Source: Methylocystis sp. IM3 (GTDB lineage: Bacteria; Pseudomonadota; Alphaproteobacteria; Rhizobiales; Beijerinckiaceae). Taken from it: DNA of 64,000 bases. Location of the stretch: the NCBI RefSeq assembly GCF_038070105.1, contig NZ_JBBPBZ010000002.1, positions 1,562,001 through 1,626,000 of the forward strand. The letters run 5' to 3'. The notes beneath the pieces were generated by a model. The model had not been told where the DNA came from. It saw only the letters and a list, made by a program, of their open reading frames with translations, and searched no databases. Shown here one piece after another: positions 34,820 to 44,474 of the stretch; position 1 is the first letter of the stretch, and each line of letters starts with the position of its first letter. The translations under genes and the position numbers were made by a program.

Positions 34820-35674
34820 ATGCGTCCTGCGCTCACGCGCCTGCTCATTTGCTTCAGCGCCCTGATCCCTTGCGCGCGGGCGGCGCAGGCCGGCGCCTGG
34901 CTTTATCCCGAAGGCAAAGGCCAGCTCATCATCGCGACGGGCTTCGCCAGCGCCCGAAACGCCTATGACGCGTCGGGCCGGCTCGTCGCCACGCCGCCCT
35001 ACCGGAAATTCGAGGCGCGCGTCTCTCTCGAACATGGGTTGACGGATTGGCTCACCTTCGTCGGCGAAGGGGACGCCATGAAATTTCGCGGCGCGCCCGC
35101 GCCTTATGACGTGCTCGAACTTCTCATATCAGAGGCCAAAGCCGGCATGCCCTTGTATGCGCCGACGCCCCGGGGCGTGAATTATGAGGGGCTAGGGCTC
35201 GGCGCCGTGGGCGCCCGGCTGCGGGTGCTCGAGTCCGGCGATTACGTCGTTTCGGTCGAGGGGCGGCTGCGCGCCGCCTCGCCGCAAGCGCGCCGCTTTC
35301 TCGACATGCGCGATCCCGTACAGGTCGATGCGCGTCTGCTGATCGGCCGCTCGTACAACTTCTTCGGCGTATCGGGCTTCCTCGATGGGCAACTCGGATT
35401 TCGGAGCGGGGGGCAGAATGGGGACGAAATTCGCCTCGATCTGACCGCGGGGCTCCGTCCCTTCGACAAGCTGTCGTTGATGGCGCAAAGCTTTTCGGCC
35501 ATGGCCCCGCGCGGTGGCGGCGTGACGGCGCTCGCGCAGCAGAAGTTCCAGTTGAGCGCCGTCTATGACGCTACACCGTCGCTGTCCGTGCAACTCGGCG
35601 GCGTGGCCGCGCCCGCCGGCGCCAACGCCCCGGCCGAGCGCGGCCTGATCACCGCCCTCTGGTGGCGCTACTGA
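34820..35674 (+). CDS. Putative outer-membrane beta-barrel protein
   Basis: Exported protein of 284 aa with a signal peptide (cleavage near ARAAQA-GAW). The mature part alternates polar and hydrophobic residues in short strands and ends in an aromatic residue (WWRY), as outer-membrane barrels do. No specific family recognised. It converges with rlpA, with four bases between the stops. Confidence 0.7.
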   Translation: MRPALTRLLICFSALIPCARAAQAGAWLYPEGKGQLIIATGFASARNAYDASGRLVATPPYRKFEARVSLEHGLTDWLTFVGEGDAMKFRGAPAPYDVLELLISEAKAGMPLYAPTPRGVNYEGLGLGAVGARLRVLESGDYVVSVEGRLRAASPQARRFLDMRDPVQVDARLLIGRSYNFFGVSGFLDGQLGFRSGGQNGDEIRLDLTAGLRPFDKLSLMAQSFSAMAPRGGGVTALAQQKFQLSAVYDATPSLSVQLGGVAAPAGANAPAERGLITALWWRY

Positions 35675-35677
35675 GCT

Positions 35678-36019
35678 TTACCGCTCGGCGAGCGCAAGCG
35701 GCTCGATCCTGACCGCGGCTATGCCGGCCGAGCGGAAGCCGAGGGCGTCCGCCGCGCCAGTGGAGACGTCGATTACCCTTCCGCCCCTGAAGGGGCCGCG
35801 ATCATTGATGACGACTACGACCGAGCGGTTGTTCTTCAGGTTGGTGACGCGCACCTGGGAGCCAAAGGGCAGGGTGCGATGGGCGGCGGTAAAGGCGCCG
35901 ACGTGGGCGCCGCTCGAGGTGCGCCGGCCCGAATAATAGGAAGCCTTGCCGACCCAGGCCGCCTCCGCGCCGCATGTCAGCGCGGCGAATGCGGCGACTC
36001 CAAACACAAAACGCTTCAA
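35678..36019 (-). CDS. rlpA: RlpA-like septal ring protein (DPBB domain)
   Basis: Small secreted double-psi beta-barrel protein of 113 aa: signal peptide (residues 1-20), then GKASYYSGRRTSSG, TAAHRTLPFGSQVRVTNLKN (in parts), NDRGPF..GRVIDVS and LGFRSAGIA. These cover the RlpA lytic transglycosylase core with its Asp. No C-terminal SPOR domain is attached here. Start is TTG 36019, preceded by AGGAG at eight bases. Confidence 0.9.
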   Translation of the reverse strand: MKRFVFGVAAFAALTCGAEAAWVGKASYYSGRRTSSGAHVGAFTAAHRTLPFGSQVRVTNLKNNRSVVVVINDRGPFRGGRVIDVSTGAADALGFRSAGIAAVRIEPLALAER

Positions 36020-36216
36020 CAGAACGCTCCTTTACTGCGCGCGCAGGCTGCGCGCCTCCAGCGCCGGCGTCGGCCAGCGCGGACGGAGCGGTAAGGGAGG
36101 GGTGCGGCGAAATGGAGGCGCATCCCGCCCGGCCCGCCCTGAGCGGGGATCGGACGTCGCGGCCGGGGTCGGGGCCGGGGTTGTCCCGGCCGATCATGCT
36201 CAGGTTCGCGGACGGA

Positions 36217-36801
36217 TCACGCGGCGGCGGCTCTGGCCGTCTGGGCGTGGACGTCGCGGCCGCCGTTTTTCTCCATGATGCCGACGGCTGTTCTCTCCTT
36301 GGCCTCGTCCCAGACGCGGGCCCACAGCAGGAGACCGCCGTGGGACATCTGCGCCTTGACCCATGTGGCTTCTGCCGAGCCGATGAGCTGGGCGAGAGTC
36401 GCGCCGATGAGCCCGCCGCCGCCGCCGAGCGCCAGCGCCGCCGCGACGGCCGCGCCGAGCGTGCCGCCCGCCGCCAGCGCCATGCCCGCGCCGCTGATTG
36501 CCCCGATGTAGAACAGCGCGCCGATGATCCCGGCCTTGGCCTCGTTGCGTGCTTCCGGGTCGATATAGGCGCCATGGGGAGCCTTGAGATCGCCGCGTAG
36601 CTGCTCCGTCGAGAGGCTTTTGTCGCCGACGGCCTCGCGCACGACCGTCTGCGGCGCGAGAACGCTGATCGTCGTCTGGTCGAAGCCGTCGGTGAGAAGA
36701 TCGTCGATCGCGGATTGCAGCTTGTCGAGATTGTCGAACACGCCGACGACCTCGCGCACCTCGCCGCGCTGTTCGGAGGTGAGGGGTTTTTGCGTTTCCA
36801 T
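36217..36801 (-). CDS. YflT/GS17M-type stress protein with glycine-rich membrane region
   Basis: Protein of 194 aa. The N-terminal 70 residues resemble the general-stress-protein 17M (YflT) domain: VVGVFDNLDKLQSAIDDLLTDGF (in parts) and ISVLAPQTVV. The middle (about 100-155) is a hydrophobic, Gly/Ala-rich double segment of glycine-zipper type (GALFYIGAISGAGMALAAGG). ATG 36801 is chosen; an upstream in-frame start at 36930 would run through intergenic low-complexity sequence. Membrane-associated stress protein is a reasonable guess. Confidence 0.68.
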   Translation of the reverse strand: METQKPLTSEQRGEVREVVGVFDNLDKLQSAIDDLLTDGFDQTTISVLAPQTVVREAVGDKSLSTEQLRGDLKAPHGAYIDPEARNEAKAGIIGALFYIGAISGAGMALAAGGTLGAAVAAALALGGGGGLIGATLAQLIGSAEATWVKAQMSHGGLLLWARVWDEAKERTAVGIMEKNGGRDVHAQTARAAAA

Positions 36802-36933
36802 GTCCGGTGCTCCGCGAGCACGGCGCGAGCGCAACGCTCCCGGCCAACCGCGCTCCCGCTTCCTTAAAGGGAGCGGAGGCGGCGGGGTTTCAAGAGGGAA
36901 CGTTGCGACGCTCTTGCTGTAACGCGACAACCA

Positions 36934-36980
36934 TCATCCTGAAGAGCCGCCGCAGGCGGCGGTCTCGAAGGACGAGGACT
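36934..36980. repeat. Candidate dispersed intergenic palindrome
   Basis: ATCATCCTGAAGAGCC, then GCCGCCGCAGGCGGC, then GTCTCGAAGGACGAGG: a GC stem flanked by CATCCTGAAG and its imperfect mirror, of the kind found as short repeats in Rhizobiales intergenic regions. It lies 20 bases past the nrdJ stop and may also act as its terminator. No second copy was seen in the window. Confidence 0.4.
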
Positions 36981-36999
36981 GCAGCGCCAACCGGTGATC

Positions 37000-39900
37000 T
37001 CACGAACATCCCGTCGTGCTTCCGCACGTCTCGCATTTTAGACACGTCCCGTTCCGCACCAGTGTGAAATTGGCGCACTCCGGGCAGGCCTCGCCGACAT
37101 ATCCCTTCATCCGCGCCTCGGCGCGCTTCTCCGCGACGCCCTGGACGGTCTTGGTCGGCTCGGTCCAGCCGAGCGTGGAAAGATCGGAATCTTCGTGCTC
37201 GATGTCCGGCGTCTCGCGCAGCGCGACGGCGCCGCCCTGCACGACCATCAGCCGGTCCGTCTTGGAGCGCAGCAGACCCCGCGAGACGATCGAATTCGCC
37301 TCCGGCGCCTTCCCTTCATGCTCGCCCTTGCCGAGCACGTCATGGCCGATGTCGTCGGGCGAGACATGGGCGAGATCGTTGCGGCCGAGATAGGAGACGG
37401 CGAGCTCGCGGAACACATAGTCGAGGATCGACGTCGCGTTCTTGATCGCGTCATTGCCCTGCACCGGACCCGCCGGCTCGAAGCGGGTGAAGGTGAAGGC
37501 GTCGACATATTCTTCGAGCGGCACGCCATATTGCAGGCCGAGCGAGATCGCGATGGCGAAATTGTTCATCAGGCTGCGGAAGGCGGCGCCTTCCTTGTGC
37601 ATGTCGATGAAGATTTCGCCGAGGCGCCCGTCGGCGTATTCGCCCGTGCGCAGATAGACCTTATGGCCGCCGACGGCCGCCTTCTGCGTGTAGCCCTTGC
37701 GGCGATCGGGCAGCTTCTCGCGCTCGCGCACCAGCTGATGCACGACGCGCTCGACGATGCGCTCCGCGACATGCGCGGCGCGCGCCGGCATGTTGGCGGC
37801 GACGACTTCCTCCACCGCGTCCACGGCGTCGATGTCGTCGTCGCCCTGAATGAGCTGGGCCGACAGCGGCTGCGAAAGCTTGGAGCCGTCGCGATAGAGC
37901 GCATTGGCCTTGAGGCCGAGGCGCCAGGACAGGAGATAGGCCTGTTCGCAATCCTCGACGCTCGCCTCATTCGGCATGTTGATCGTCTTGGAGATCGCGC
38001 CCGAGATGAAGGGCTGCGCCGCCGCCATCATGCGAATATGCGAGTCGACCGAGAGATAACGCTTGCCGGTGCGGCCGCAGGGATTGGCGCAGTCGAAGAC
38101 GGCGTAATGTTCGCGCTTGAGGAAAGGCGCGCCCTCGAGCGTCATCGCGCCGCAGACATGCACATTGGCTGCTTCGATGTCCTGCTTCGAGAAGCCCAGA
38201 TGCGAGAGGAGTTCGAAATTCCTGTCTTCGAGCTGCTCGGGCGTCACCTTCAGCGCGCCGGTGAGGAAATCCGCCCCGAGCGTCCATTTGTTGAAGACGA
38301 ATTTGATGTCGAAGGCGGAGGGCAGCGCCGCCTCGATCGCCGCGAGCTTCTCGTCGGTGAAGCCCCTGGCGCGCAGCGAGGCCGTGTTGATCGCCGGCGC
38401 ATTGGCGAGCGAGGCGTGGCCGACGGCGTAAGCCTCGATCTCCGCGATCTCGCTTTCACGATAGCCGAGCGCGCGCAGGCCCTCCGGCACGGCGCGATTG
38501 ACGATCTTGAGATAGCCGCCGCCGGCGAGCTTCTTGAACTTGACGAGCGCGAAATCGGGCTCGATGCCGGTCGTGTCGCAATCCATGACGAGGCCAATCG
38601 TGCCCGTGGGCGCGACGACCGTGACCTGCGCATTGCGATAGCCGTAGAGCTCGCCCTGCGCGAGCGCCTTGTCCCAGGCGGCCGCGGCATGCGCCATCAG
38701 CACGGGATCGGGGCAGGCCGCGTAATCGAGCGGCACGGGCAGGGTGTGTAGGCCCTCATAGCCCGCGCGCTCGCCATGGGCGGCGAGGCGATGGTTGCGG
38801 ATGACGCGCAGCATCGCCTCGCGGTTCTCCATGAAGCGCGCGAACGGGCCGCGCTCCTTCGCCATCTCGGCGGAGGTTGCGTAACAAACGCCGGTCATGA
38901 TCGCCGACAGCGCGCCCGCGATGGCGCGGCCCGCCTCGCTGTCATAGGCGACGCCGGACGACATCAACAGGCCGCCGACATTGGCGAAGCCGAGGCCGAG
39001 CGTGCGGTAATCGTAGGACAGTTGCGCAATCTCCTTGGACGGAAACTGCGCCATCAGTACGGAGATTTCCAGCACGATGGTCCAGAGCCGCACGGCGTGC
39101 TCATAGGACGTGACGTCGATGCGCTTCGTCGCCGGATCGCGGAACTGCAACAGGTTCAGCGACGCGAGATTACAGGCCGTGTCGTCGAGGAACATATATT
39201 CCGAGCACGGATTGGAGGCGCGAATCTCACCGCCCGCCGGGCATGTGTGCCAGTCGTTGATCGTGGTGTGGAACTGAATGCCCGGATCGGCCGAGGCCCA
39301 GGCCGCATAACCGACCTTTTCCCACAGGTCGCGCGCCCTCAAGGCCTTCGAGACCTTGCCGTCGAGACGCTTGATGAGAGACCACTCGCCGTCGTTCTCC
39401 ACAGCGCGCAGGAAGTCGTCCGTCACCCGCACGGAGTTGTTCGAATTCTGCCCCGAGACGGTGAGATAGGCCTCGCTGTCCCAGTCCGTATCATAGGTGT
39501 CGAACTGGATGTCCTTGTAGCCCTGCTTGGCGAACTGGATGACGCGCTTGATGTAATTGTCCGGCACCTCGCTTCGGCGCGCGAGCTTGATCTCGCGCTT
39601 GAGCGCCGGGTTCTTCTCCGGATTGAAGCAGTCGTCGCCCGGCCCCTCGCAATTCACGCAGGCGCGCAGGATCGCCTTCAAATGCTTCTTGACGATCTTG
39701 GAGCCCGTGACGAGCGACGCGACCTTCTCTTCTTCCTTCACCTTCCAGTCGATGAACTGCTCGATGTCGGGATGGTCGATGTCGACGACGACCATCTTCG
39801 CCGCGCGGCGCGTGGTGCCGCCCGACTTGATCGCGCCCGCGGCGCGGTCGCCGATCTTGAGGAAGGACATGAGGCCCGAGGAGGAGCCGCCGCCCGAGAG

Positions 39901-40632
39901 CTTCTCCTTCTCGCCGCGCAGTTTCGAGAAATTGGTGCCGGTGCCGGAGCCGTATTTGAACAGGCGCGCCTCGCGCACCCAGAGATCCATGATGCCGCCG
40001 TCGTTGACGAGATCGTCCTCGATCGACTGGATGAAACAGGCGTGCGGCTGCGGATGCTCATAGGCCGACTTCGACTTCACCATCTTGCCATTGGTGAAGT
40101 CGACGTAGAAATGCCCCTGGCTCGGGCCGTCGATGCCATAGGCCCAATGCAGGCCGGTGTTGAACCATTGCGGCGAATTGGGCGCCGCCATCTGCATGGC
40201 GAGCATGTAGCGCAATTCGTCGCTGAACGCCTGGGCGTCCTCTTCCGTATCGAAATAGCCGCCCTTCCAGCCCCAATAGGTCCAGGCGCCGGCGAGACGG
40301 TCGAAGACCTGTTTGGCGGAAATCTCGGACGTGTATCTCTCGCCCTTCGGCAGTTGCGCGAGCGCGTCCGTATCGGGGACCGAGCGCCACAGGAAGGAGG
40401 GCAGGGCGTTTTCCTCGACGCGCTTGAGGCGCGCGGGCACGCCGGCCTTGCGGAAATATTTCTGCGCCAGCACGTCGGCCGCGACCTGGCTCCACTGCGC
40501 GGGGACCTCGATATTGTCGAGCGAAAACACTACCGACCCGTCGGGATTGCGGATCTCGCTCTTCGTCGTCTTGAACTCGATGGACGCGTAAGGAGACTCG
40601 CCCGACTTGGTGTAGCGCCGCTCGATCTTCAT
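37000..40632 (-). CDS. nrdJ: Vitamin B12-dependent (class II) ribonucleotide reductase
   Basis: Reduces ribonucleoside diphosphates to deoxyribonucleotides using adenosylcobalamin, independent of oxygen. It is 1210 aa. It opens [20 protein letters not shown] (in part); the catalytic core includes [20 protein letters not shown] and [20 protein letters not shown] (in parts). The C-terminus holds a zinc-binding or thiol-transfer tail with CPEC, CLKCE and a final TTGCS. ATG 40632 is preceded by GAGGAG at ten bases; the longer frame upstream is not coding-like. A 5' leader of some 270 bases and tandem NrdR-type boxes lie upstream. Confidence 0.95.
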   Translation of the reverse strand: MKIERRYTKSGESPYASIEFKTTKSEIRNPDGSVVFSLDNIEVPAQWSQVAADVLAQKYFRKAGVPARLKRVEENALPSFLWRSVPDTDALAQLPKGERYTSEISAKQVFDRLAGAWTYWGWKGGYFDTEEDAQAFSDELRYMLAMQMAAPNSPQWFNTGLHWAYGIDGPSQGHFYVDFTNGKMVKSKSAYEHPQPHACFIQSIEDDLVNDGGIMDLWVREARLFKYGSGTGTNFSKLRGEKEKLSGGGSSSGLMSFLKIGDRAAGAIKSGGTTRRAAKMVVVDIDHPDIEQFIDWKVKEEEKVASLVTGSKIVKKHLKAILRACVNCEGPGDDCFNPEKNPALKREIKLARRSEVPDNYIKRVIQFAKQGYKDIQFDTYDTDWDSEAYLTVSGQNSNNSVRVTDDFLRAVENDGEWSLIKRLDGKVSKALRARDLWEKVGYAAWASADPGIQFHTTINDWHTCPAGGEIRASNPCSEYMFLDDTACNLASLNLLQFRDPATKRIDVTSYEHAVRLWTIVLEISVLMAQFPSKEIAQLSYDYRTLGLGFANVGGLLMSSGVAYDSEAGRAIAGALSAIMTGVCYATSAEMAKERGPFARFMENREAMLRVIRNHRLAAHGERAGYEGLHTLPVPLDYAACPDPVLMAHAAAAWDKALAQGELYGYRNAQVTVVAPTGTIGLVMDCDTTGIEPDFALVKFKKLAGGGYLKIVNRAVPEGLRALGYRESEIAEIEAYAVGHASLANAPAINTASLRARGFTDEKLAAIEAALPSAFDIKFVFNKWTLGADFLTGALKVTPEQLEDRNFELLSHLGFSKQDIEAANVHVCGAMTLEGAPFLKREHYAVFDCANPCGRTGKRYLSVDSHIRMMAAAQPFISGAISKTINMPNEASVEDCEQAYLLSWRLGLKANALYRDGSKLSQPLSAQLIQGDDDIDAVDAVEEVVAANMPARAAHVAERIVERVVHQLVREREKLPDRRKGYTQKAAVGGHKVYLRTGEYADGRLGEIFIDMHKEGAAFRSLMNNFAIAISLGLQYGVPLEEYVDAFTFTRFEPAGPVQGNDAIKNATSILDYVFRELAVSYLGRNDLAHVSPDDIGHDVLGKGEHEGKAPEANSIVSRGLLRSKTDRLMVVQGGAVALRETPDIEHEDSDLSTLGWTEPTKTVQGVAEKRAEARMKGYVGEACPECANFTLVRNGTCLKCETCGSTTGCS

Positions 40633-40897
40633 TGCCTTCAATCTCCTCAAAGCGCGGTCAAAGCCCGCGCGCAGCCATCCGTCAGCTAAGCGACGTCGAT
40701 ATTCGCCACTCGAAACCCGAAGGAGGCGCGCCTTTGGCGCGAGCCCAAGAGGCCGCGCGGGTGGAACGCCAAAACAGCGGAATACGCACAAGAGCAAAGC
40801 CGCCGTGCCCCGGCTCACGCCGGGCATGGCCATAGGTCGCGTCAAACGCCGTTCGCGCCATCTCCTGTGCCCCCAAACTGCGCGAGTCTCACGCAGC

Positions 40898-40945
40898 CGT
40901 CAAGATATTGTGTCGCTTATCAACAGGGAGACAATATGTGGAGAA
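40898..40945 (-). promoter_or_regulatory. Tandem NrdR-box-like palindromes upstream of nrdJ
   Basis: Two sites, CAAGATATTGTGT starting at 40901 and ACAATATGTGG starting at 40931, resemble the NrdR box (acaCwAtATaTwGtgt). The first matches 12 of 16 positions, the second is weaker. Their CAA cores are 31 bp apart, the spacing expected for NrdR sites on the same DNA face. A minus-strand promoter candidate overlaps them. They lie about 270 bases before nrdJ; no AdoCbl riboswitch box was recognised. The rest of 40633-41052 holds no supported gene. Confidence 0.65.
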
Positions 40946-41052
40946 GATGGTGGATATTGGGGACAAATCCAGGGACGCGGTTCAGGGAGGCTCGGCTAAA
41001 GGCCAAGATTCTGCAAGCCGGTTTTTGTGGCGCGGGGCGCCTCTCCGAGAGG

Positions 41053-41610
41053 CTAGCGGCAGACGGCCGGAGGCGCGGGCTTGAGCAGAAAGGCCCGGTT
41101 TTCCGTATTTTGCGGGCTAAGATAGAGAAAGGCGCGCGTCTCCAGGGGGCTCGTCAATTCGAGCCGCTCGCGGATCGTCAGCAGCAGGCCGGGGCCTTTC
41201 TGGGTGAGGTCGAAAGCGCCGGGATCGTCTGTGGACAACCGGCAGTTGCGCACGCCGTCCTCTTTCGTTTTGCACAGAGGCGACTCGGCCGCCGAGAGCG
41301 AGGCGTTGCAGGCCAACCCGAGCTTGTCCCAGTAGCAGGCGCCGATGGTGCTGAAGGCCATGTCCGCCGTGCGCAGGACGAGCTCCGCGTCGGCCAGAAT
41401 CTTTTGGGTCTCGCCTGGAGTCTCGGGGACGGAGGTCTTGGTCACGGAGAGTGTCGCCCGGCGCACGATCTGGGCCGGATGCGCCGCGAGCCAGGCGGCG
41501 TCATAGACGTGCTCGTAGCAGCCGGAAAGCGGGATGATTTCCTCTGCGCCAGCGGGGCCCGAAACAACAAGAAACACAGCCGCCAGCAGGCGGCGCGGGC
41601 AGGGCGCCAT
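41053..41610 (-). CDS. Secreted hypothetical protein with several cysteines
   Basis: Exported 185-aa protein: Arg-containing signal peptide (about residues 1-26), then a mature domain with six Cys (CYEHVYD, GACYWDKLGLAC, PLCK, RNCRL, and a terminal Cys) suggesting disulfides. GAGGCG precedes ATG 41610. No family recognised. It is divergent from the MxaD-like pair, 147 bases apart. Confidence 0.65.
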   Translation of the reverse strand: MAPCPRRLLAAVFLVVSGPAGAEEIIPLSGCYEHVYDAAWLAAHPAQIVRRATLSVTKTSVPETPGETQKILADAELVLRTADMAFSTIGACYWDKLGLACNASLSAAESPLCKTKEDGVRNCRLSTDDPGAFDLTQKGPGLLLTIRERLELTSPLETRAFLYLSPQNTENRAFLLKPAPPAVCR

Positions 41611-41757
41611 CCATCGCCTCCAATCGTCAGAATCGACGGCGAAACTAGAGAGGCGGGCGGGGGCTGTCATCACAATCCCTTGACGCCGCCATCTTGGGCG
41701 CCCTTATGTGCGGGGCCGCCGCGCTGGCGGTCTGAGAGAGGTTCAGGAGATTTTCCC

Positions 41758-42309
41758 ATGTCCTTTGTGATTGCGCGCCGCGCTGTCGTCGTAGCGGCCC
41801 TGTCGCTTGTTTCCGCCGGGCTCGCGTCGGCGCCGGCCTTCGCGCATGGCCCGTCGCGCCAGAAGGTCGTCGAAAAGATCGAGATCGACGCGCCGGCCGA
41901 CAAGGTCTGGGCCATCGTGGGCAATTTTCAGGACATGAGCTGGCATCCGGGCGTCGTCAAGACCGAGGGGACGGGCGGCAACGACACGGGCGCCAAGCGC
42001 ACGCTGACGCTCAAGGACGGCGGCAAGATCGAGGAATCGGTCACGAAATATGACGCGGCCGGAAAGTCGATCAGCTACAAGATCGACAATGTGGACTTGA
42101 AGGTTCTTCCTGTGAACAATTATTCCTCGACGATCACCGTCAAGGACGCGGGCGGCAAGAGCGAAGTCGAGTGGAAGGGCGCCTTCTATCGCGGCTTCAT
42201 GAACAACGACCCGCCGCCGGAACTCACCGACGAGGCCGCCGTCAAGTCTGTCACCGCCATCTACACCAGCGGACTTCAGGCGCTCAAGGCCAAGGCCGAG
42301 GGCAAGTAA
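41758..42309 (+). CDS. MxaD-like SRPBCC family protein
   Basis: Periplasmic SRPBCC-fold protein of 183 aa: signal peptide (about 1-29), then VEKIEIDAPADKVWAIVGNF, WHPGVVKTEG, KRTLTLKDGG and VEWKGAFYRGFMNNDPPPEL. This is the pattern of MxaD, a protein tied to methanol dehydrogenase electron transfer. AGGAG sits before ATG 41758. It starts a three-gene coupled run with a diverged copy and a beta-propeller. No mxa or xox genes are in the window, so the link to methanol oxidation is inference from the family. Confidence 0.85.
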   Translation: MSFVIARRAVVVAALSLVSAGLASAPAFAHGPSRQKVVEKIEIDAPADKVWAIVGNFQDMSWHPGVVKTEGTGGNDTGAKRTLTLKDGGKIEESVTKYDAAGKSISYKIDNVDLKVLPVNNYSSTITVKDAGGKSEVEWKGAFYRGFMNNDPPPELTDEAAVKSVTAIYTSGLQALKAKAEGK

Positions 42310-42335
42310 AGGCATCAGCAGCGGGGAGAGGGGTC

Positions 42336-42887
42336 ATGGCCGTTCTGGCGCGCCGCGCCTTTCTCCTCGCGGCGGTCGGCGCCCTCGCGGGTGCGCCGGG
42401 CGCCGCGCTGGCCGCGCATGCGGCCTCTGTGTTGAAGGTGGTCGAAGACGGCGAGATCGACGCGCCGCCCCAAAAGGTGTGGGCGATTCTCAGTGACTTC
42501 GCCCATGCCGACTGGCTTCCCGGCGTTGCGCGCGTCGACGCTGAAGGCGACAATACGCCCGACAAGGCCAAGCGCCGCCTCACCCTGGCCGATGGGGGCG
42601 TCGTCGTCGAAATGCTCACCCGCTGGGACGGCGAGAAGATGATGATCGGCGTCCATCGCGAGGGCGACGACGTGAAGCGGCTGCCGGTCGTGAATTTCAC
42701 CAATATCGCCACTGCGCGCCCCGTGGAGGGCGGCAAGACCATTGTGGAGTGGAAGGCGCGCTTCTATCGCGGTTTTCCCAATCCGAACCCGCCGCCGGAA
42801 CTCAATGACGACGTCGCCATCGCCGCCGTCACGGCGCTGTTGCGCGCCGATATTGCGGCGTTGAAGAAAAGGGTCGAGGGGAAGTGA
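42336..42887 (+). CDS. Second MxaD-like SRPBCC family protein
   Basis: Paralogue of the preceding gene, also 183 aa: signal peptide (about 1-28), EDGEIDAPPQKVWAILSDF, WLPGVARVDAEG, KRRLTLADGG and VEWKARFYRGFPNPNPPPEL. The two copies differ substantially, so the duplication is not recent. Position 42336 has GGGGAGAGG upstream. Its stop codon overlaps the GTG of the next gene. Confidence 0.83.
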   Translation: MAVLARRAFLLAAVGALAGAPGAALAAHAASVLKVVEDGEIDAPPQKVWAILSDFAHADWLPGVARVDAEGDNTPDKAKRRLTLADGGVVVEMLTRWDGEKMMIGVHREGDDVKRLPVVNFTNIATARPVEGGKTIVEWKARFYRGFPNPNPPPELNDDVAIAAVTALLRADIAALKKRVEGK

Positions 42888-43876
42888 GCGGCTTTCCCCG
42901 TTGCTGGTTAAGCCGGGCGCGCGCGCATCCGAGCATCCCCCTTGCAGCCTTCTCGACCCTGTTCCTCTTCCTCGCTTGCGCCCCGGCCCCTGCCGACGAA
43001 GCCTTCGTCACCGCGCAGAGCGCCGACGCCGTCAGTGTGGTGGATCTCGCCTCGATGAAGACGGTGGCGACGCTCCCCATCGGCGGCAAGCCGGCGGGCG
43101 TCGCCGTGAGCCGAGACGGCGCGCGCGTCTATGTGACGAGCCCGGACGGTCAATTCATCACTGTGATCGACGCCCGCGCGCGTGTGGCCGTCAAGAAAAT
43201 CCCCTTGAAAGGCGCGCCGCTGGGGATCGCCGTTTCGCCAGACGGCAAGCGCGTCTATGCGACGCTCGCCTACGACCGGCTGCTCGTCGAGATCGACCCC
43301 GAGGCGGGCGCCACGCGTGAGCTGGGCGTCGGCGCCATGGCGTCGGGCGTCGCCGTGACGCCGGACGGCAAGACCCTTCTGGTCGCGGATCGCGACGACA
43401 ATGCTCTCTCCATCGTCGACGCCATGACGCTGACGCGGCTCGCGGTCGTTCCGGTGGGCAAGCATCCTTTCGGCGTGACGATCGACGCCGCTGGCGCGCG
43501 CGCGTACGCCGCCAATGTCGAATCGGACGATGTGAGCGTGATCGACATCGCCGCTCGCAAGGTCGTCGGGACTTTGAAGACCGGCAGCCGGCCCTATACG
43601 GTGGCGCTGGCGGCGGGCCGTATTTTCGTCGCGGACCAGCACGCCGACGAGGTCAGCGTCTTCGAGGCGGCGAGCCTCGCGCCGGCCGGCGTCGTGAAGG
43701 TGGGCGAATATCCGGAAGGAATCGCAGCGAGCGCGGACGGAAACCAGGTCTATGTCGCGAACTGGTTCTCCAACGAGCTTTGGGCGATCGACGCGAAAAC
43801 CCTGAAGGTCGCAGGCAAGGCCGAGACGGGCGACGGCCCGCGCGCCTTCGGCGCTTTCGTCGCGCCGACCAGATGA
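42884..43876 (+). CDS. Secreted YVTN-type beta-propeller protein
   Basis: Periplasmic seven-bladed beta-propeller of 330 aa: signal peptide or lipoprotein-like leader (to LACAPAPADE), then repeats of the form VVDLASMKTVATLPIGGKPAGVAVS (in parts), VYVTSPDGQ, and later VYVANWFSNELWAID. Such YVTN proteins often occur with PQQ/quinoprotein oxidation systems. Starts at GTG 42884, overlapping the preceding stop (GTGA). Ligand and partner unknown. Confidence 0.83.
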   Translation: MSGFPRCWLSRARAHPSIPLAAFSTLFLFLACAPAPADEAFVTAQSADAVSVVDLASMKTVATLPIGGKPAGVAVSRDGARVYVTSPDGQFITVIDARARVAVKKIPLKGAPLGIAVSPDGKRVYATLAYDRLLVEIDPEAGATRELGVGAMASGVAVTPDGKTLLVADRDDNALSIVDAMTLTRLAVVPVGKHPFGVTIDAAGARAYAANVESDDVSVIDIAARKVVGTLKTGSRPYTVALAAGRIFVADQHADEVSVFEAASLAPAGVVKVGEYPEGIAASADGNQVYVANWFSNELWAIDAKTLKVAGKAETGDGPRAFGAFVAPTR

Positions 43877-43978
43877 CGCTCGAGACTGGACTTCGCGGCG
43901 CAGCGACGCCATAAGGGGCGCAAAGTCGCCGACGGGCCGGCGCGCCGGGAGCGCCGCAAGCAAGAGGCCGAACTACGC

Positions 43979-44386
43979 ATGTCCTACATCGTCCGTTTCT
44001 TCACCTGGTGGAACAAAGCGACCCTCTCCACGGGCCTGTGGACGCTGCTCTATGGCGAGCGCGTGGGGACGGATGAATTCGGCAACGTCTATTATCGCCG
44101 CCGGGGCGGCAGGAAAGACAAGGCGCTGGGAATCGAGCGCCGCTGGGTGATCTTCAACGGCTATTGCGAAGGCTCGGCCATTCCGCAGGGCTGGTATGGC
44201 TGGCTGCATCATACGGTCGACACGCCGCCCACCCAGGAGAATTACGCTCGCAAGGAATGGGAGCTGCCGCATCAACCCAACATGACCGGCACGCCCTTGG
44301 CCTATCGGCCGCCGGGATCGCAGCTGTCGACCGGCGAGCGTACGCCGTCGGGCGGCGATTACGTGGCCTGGAAGCCGGAGGGCTAA
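43979..44386 (+). CDS. NADH:ubiquinone oxidoreductase NDUFA12-family subunit
   Basis: Accessory subunit of complex I (17.2-kDa/B17.2 family), 135 aa, found in alphaproteobacteria and mitochondria. The family core is visible: GTDEFGNVYYRRRGG, RRWVIFNGYCEGS.IP..WYGWLH, and THE-like TPPTQENYARKEW. ATG 43979. Stands alone, away from nuo genes, as usual. Followed by the DUF2155 gene. Confidence 0.93.
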   Translation: MSYIVRFFTWWNKATLSTGLWTLLYGERVGTDEFGNVYYRRRGGRKDKALGIERRWVIFNGYCEGSAIPQGWYGWLHHTVDTPPTQENYARKEWELPHQPNMTGTPLAYRPPGSQLSTGERTPSGGDYVAWKPEG

Positions 44387-44474
44387 GAGCGCCCGGCTCC
44401 TTGGAAAGGCCTTTCTTCCCTGATTTACAGGCCCCAGCCTTTTCCTTTGGCCGCAAGCGCGGCGCGGTGATCTG

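Noticed and set aside
40682..40876. Open frame in the nrdJ leader (64 codons)
   Set aside because: No ribosome site of note, no domain, and Arg/Ala-rich composition like other antisense or leader frames.
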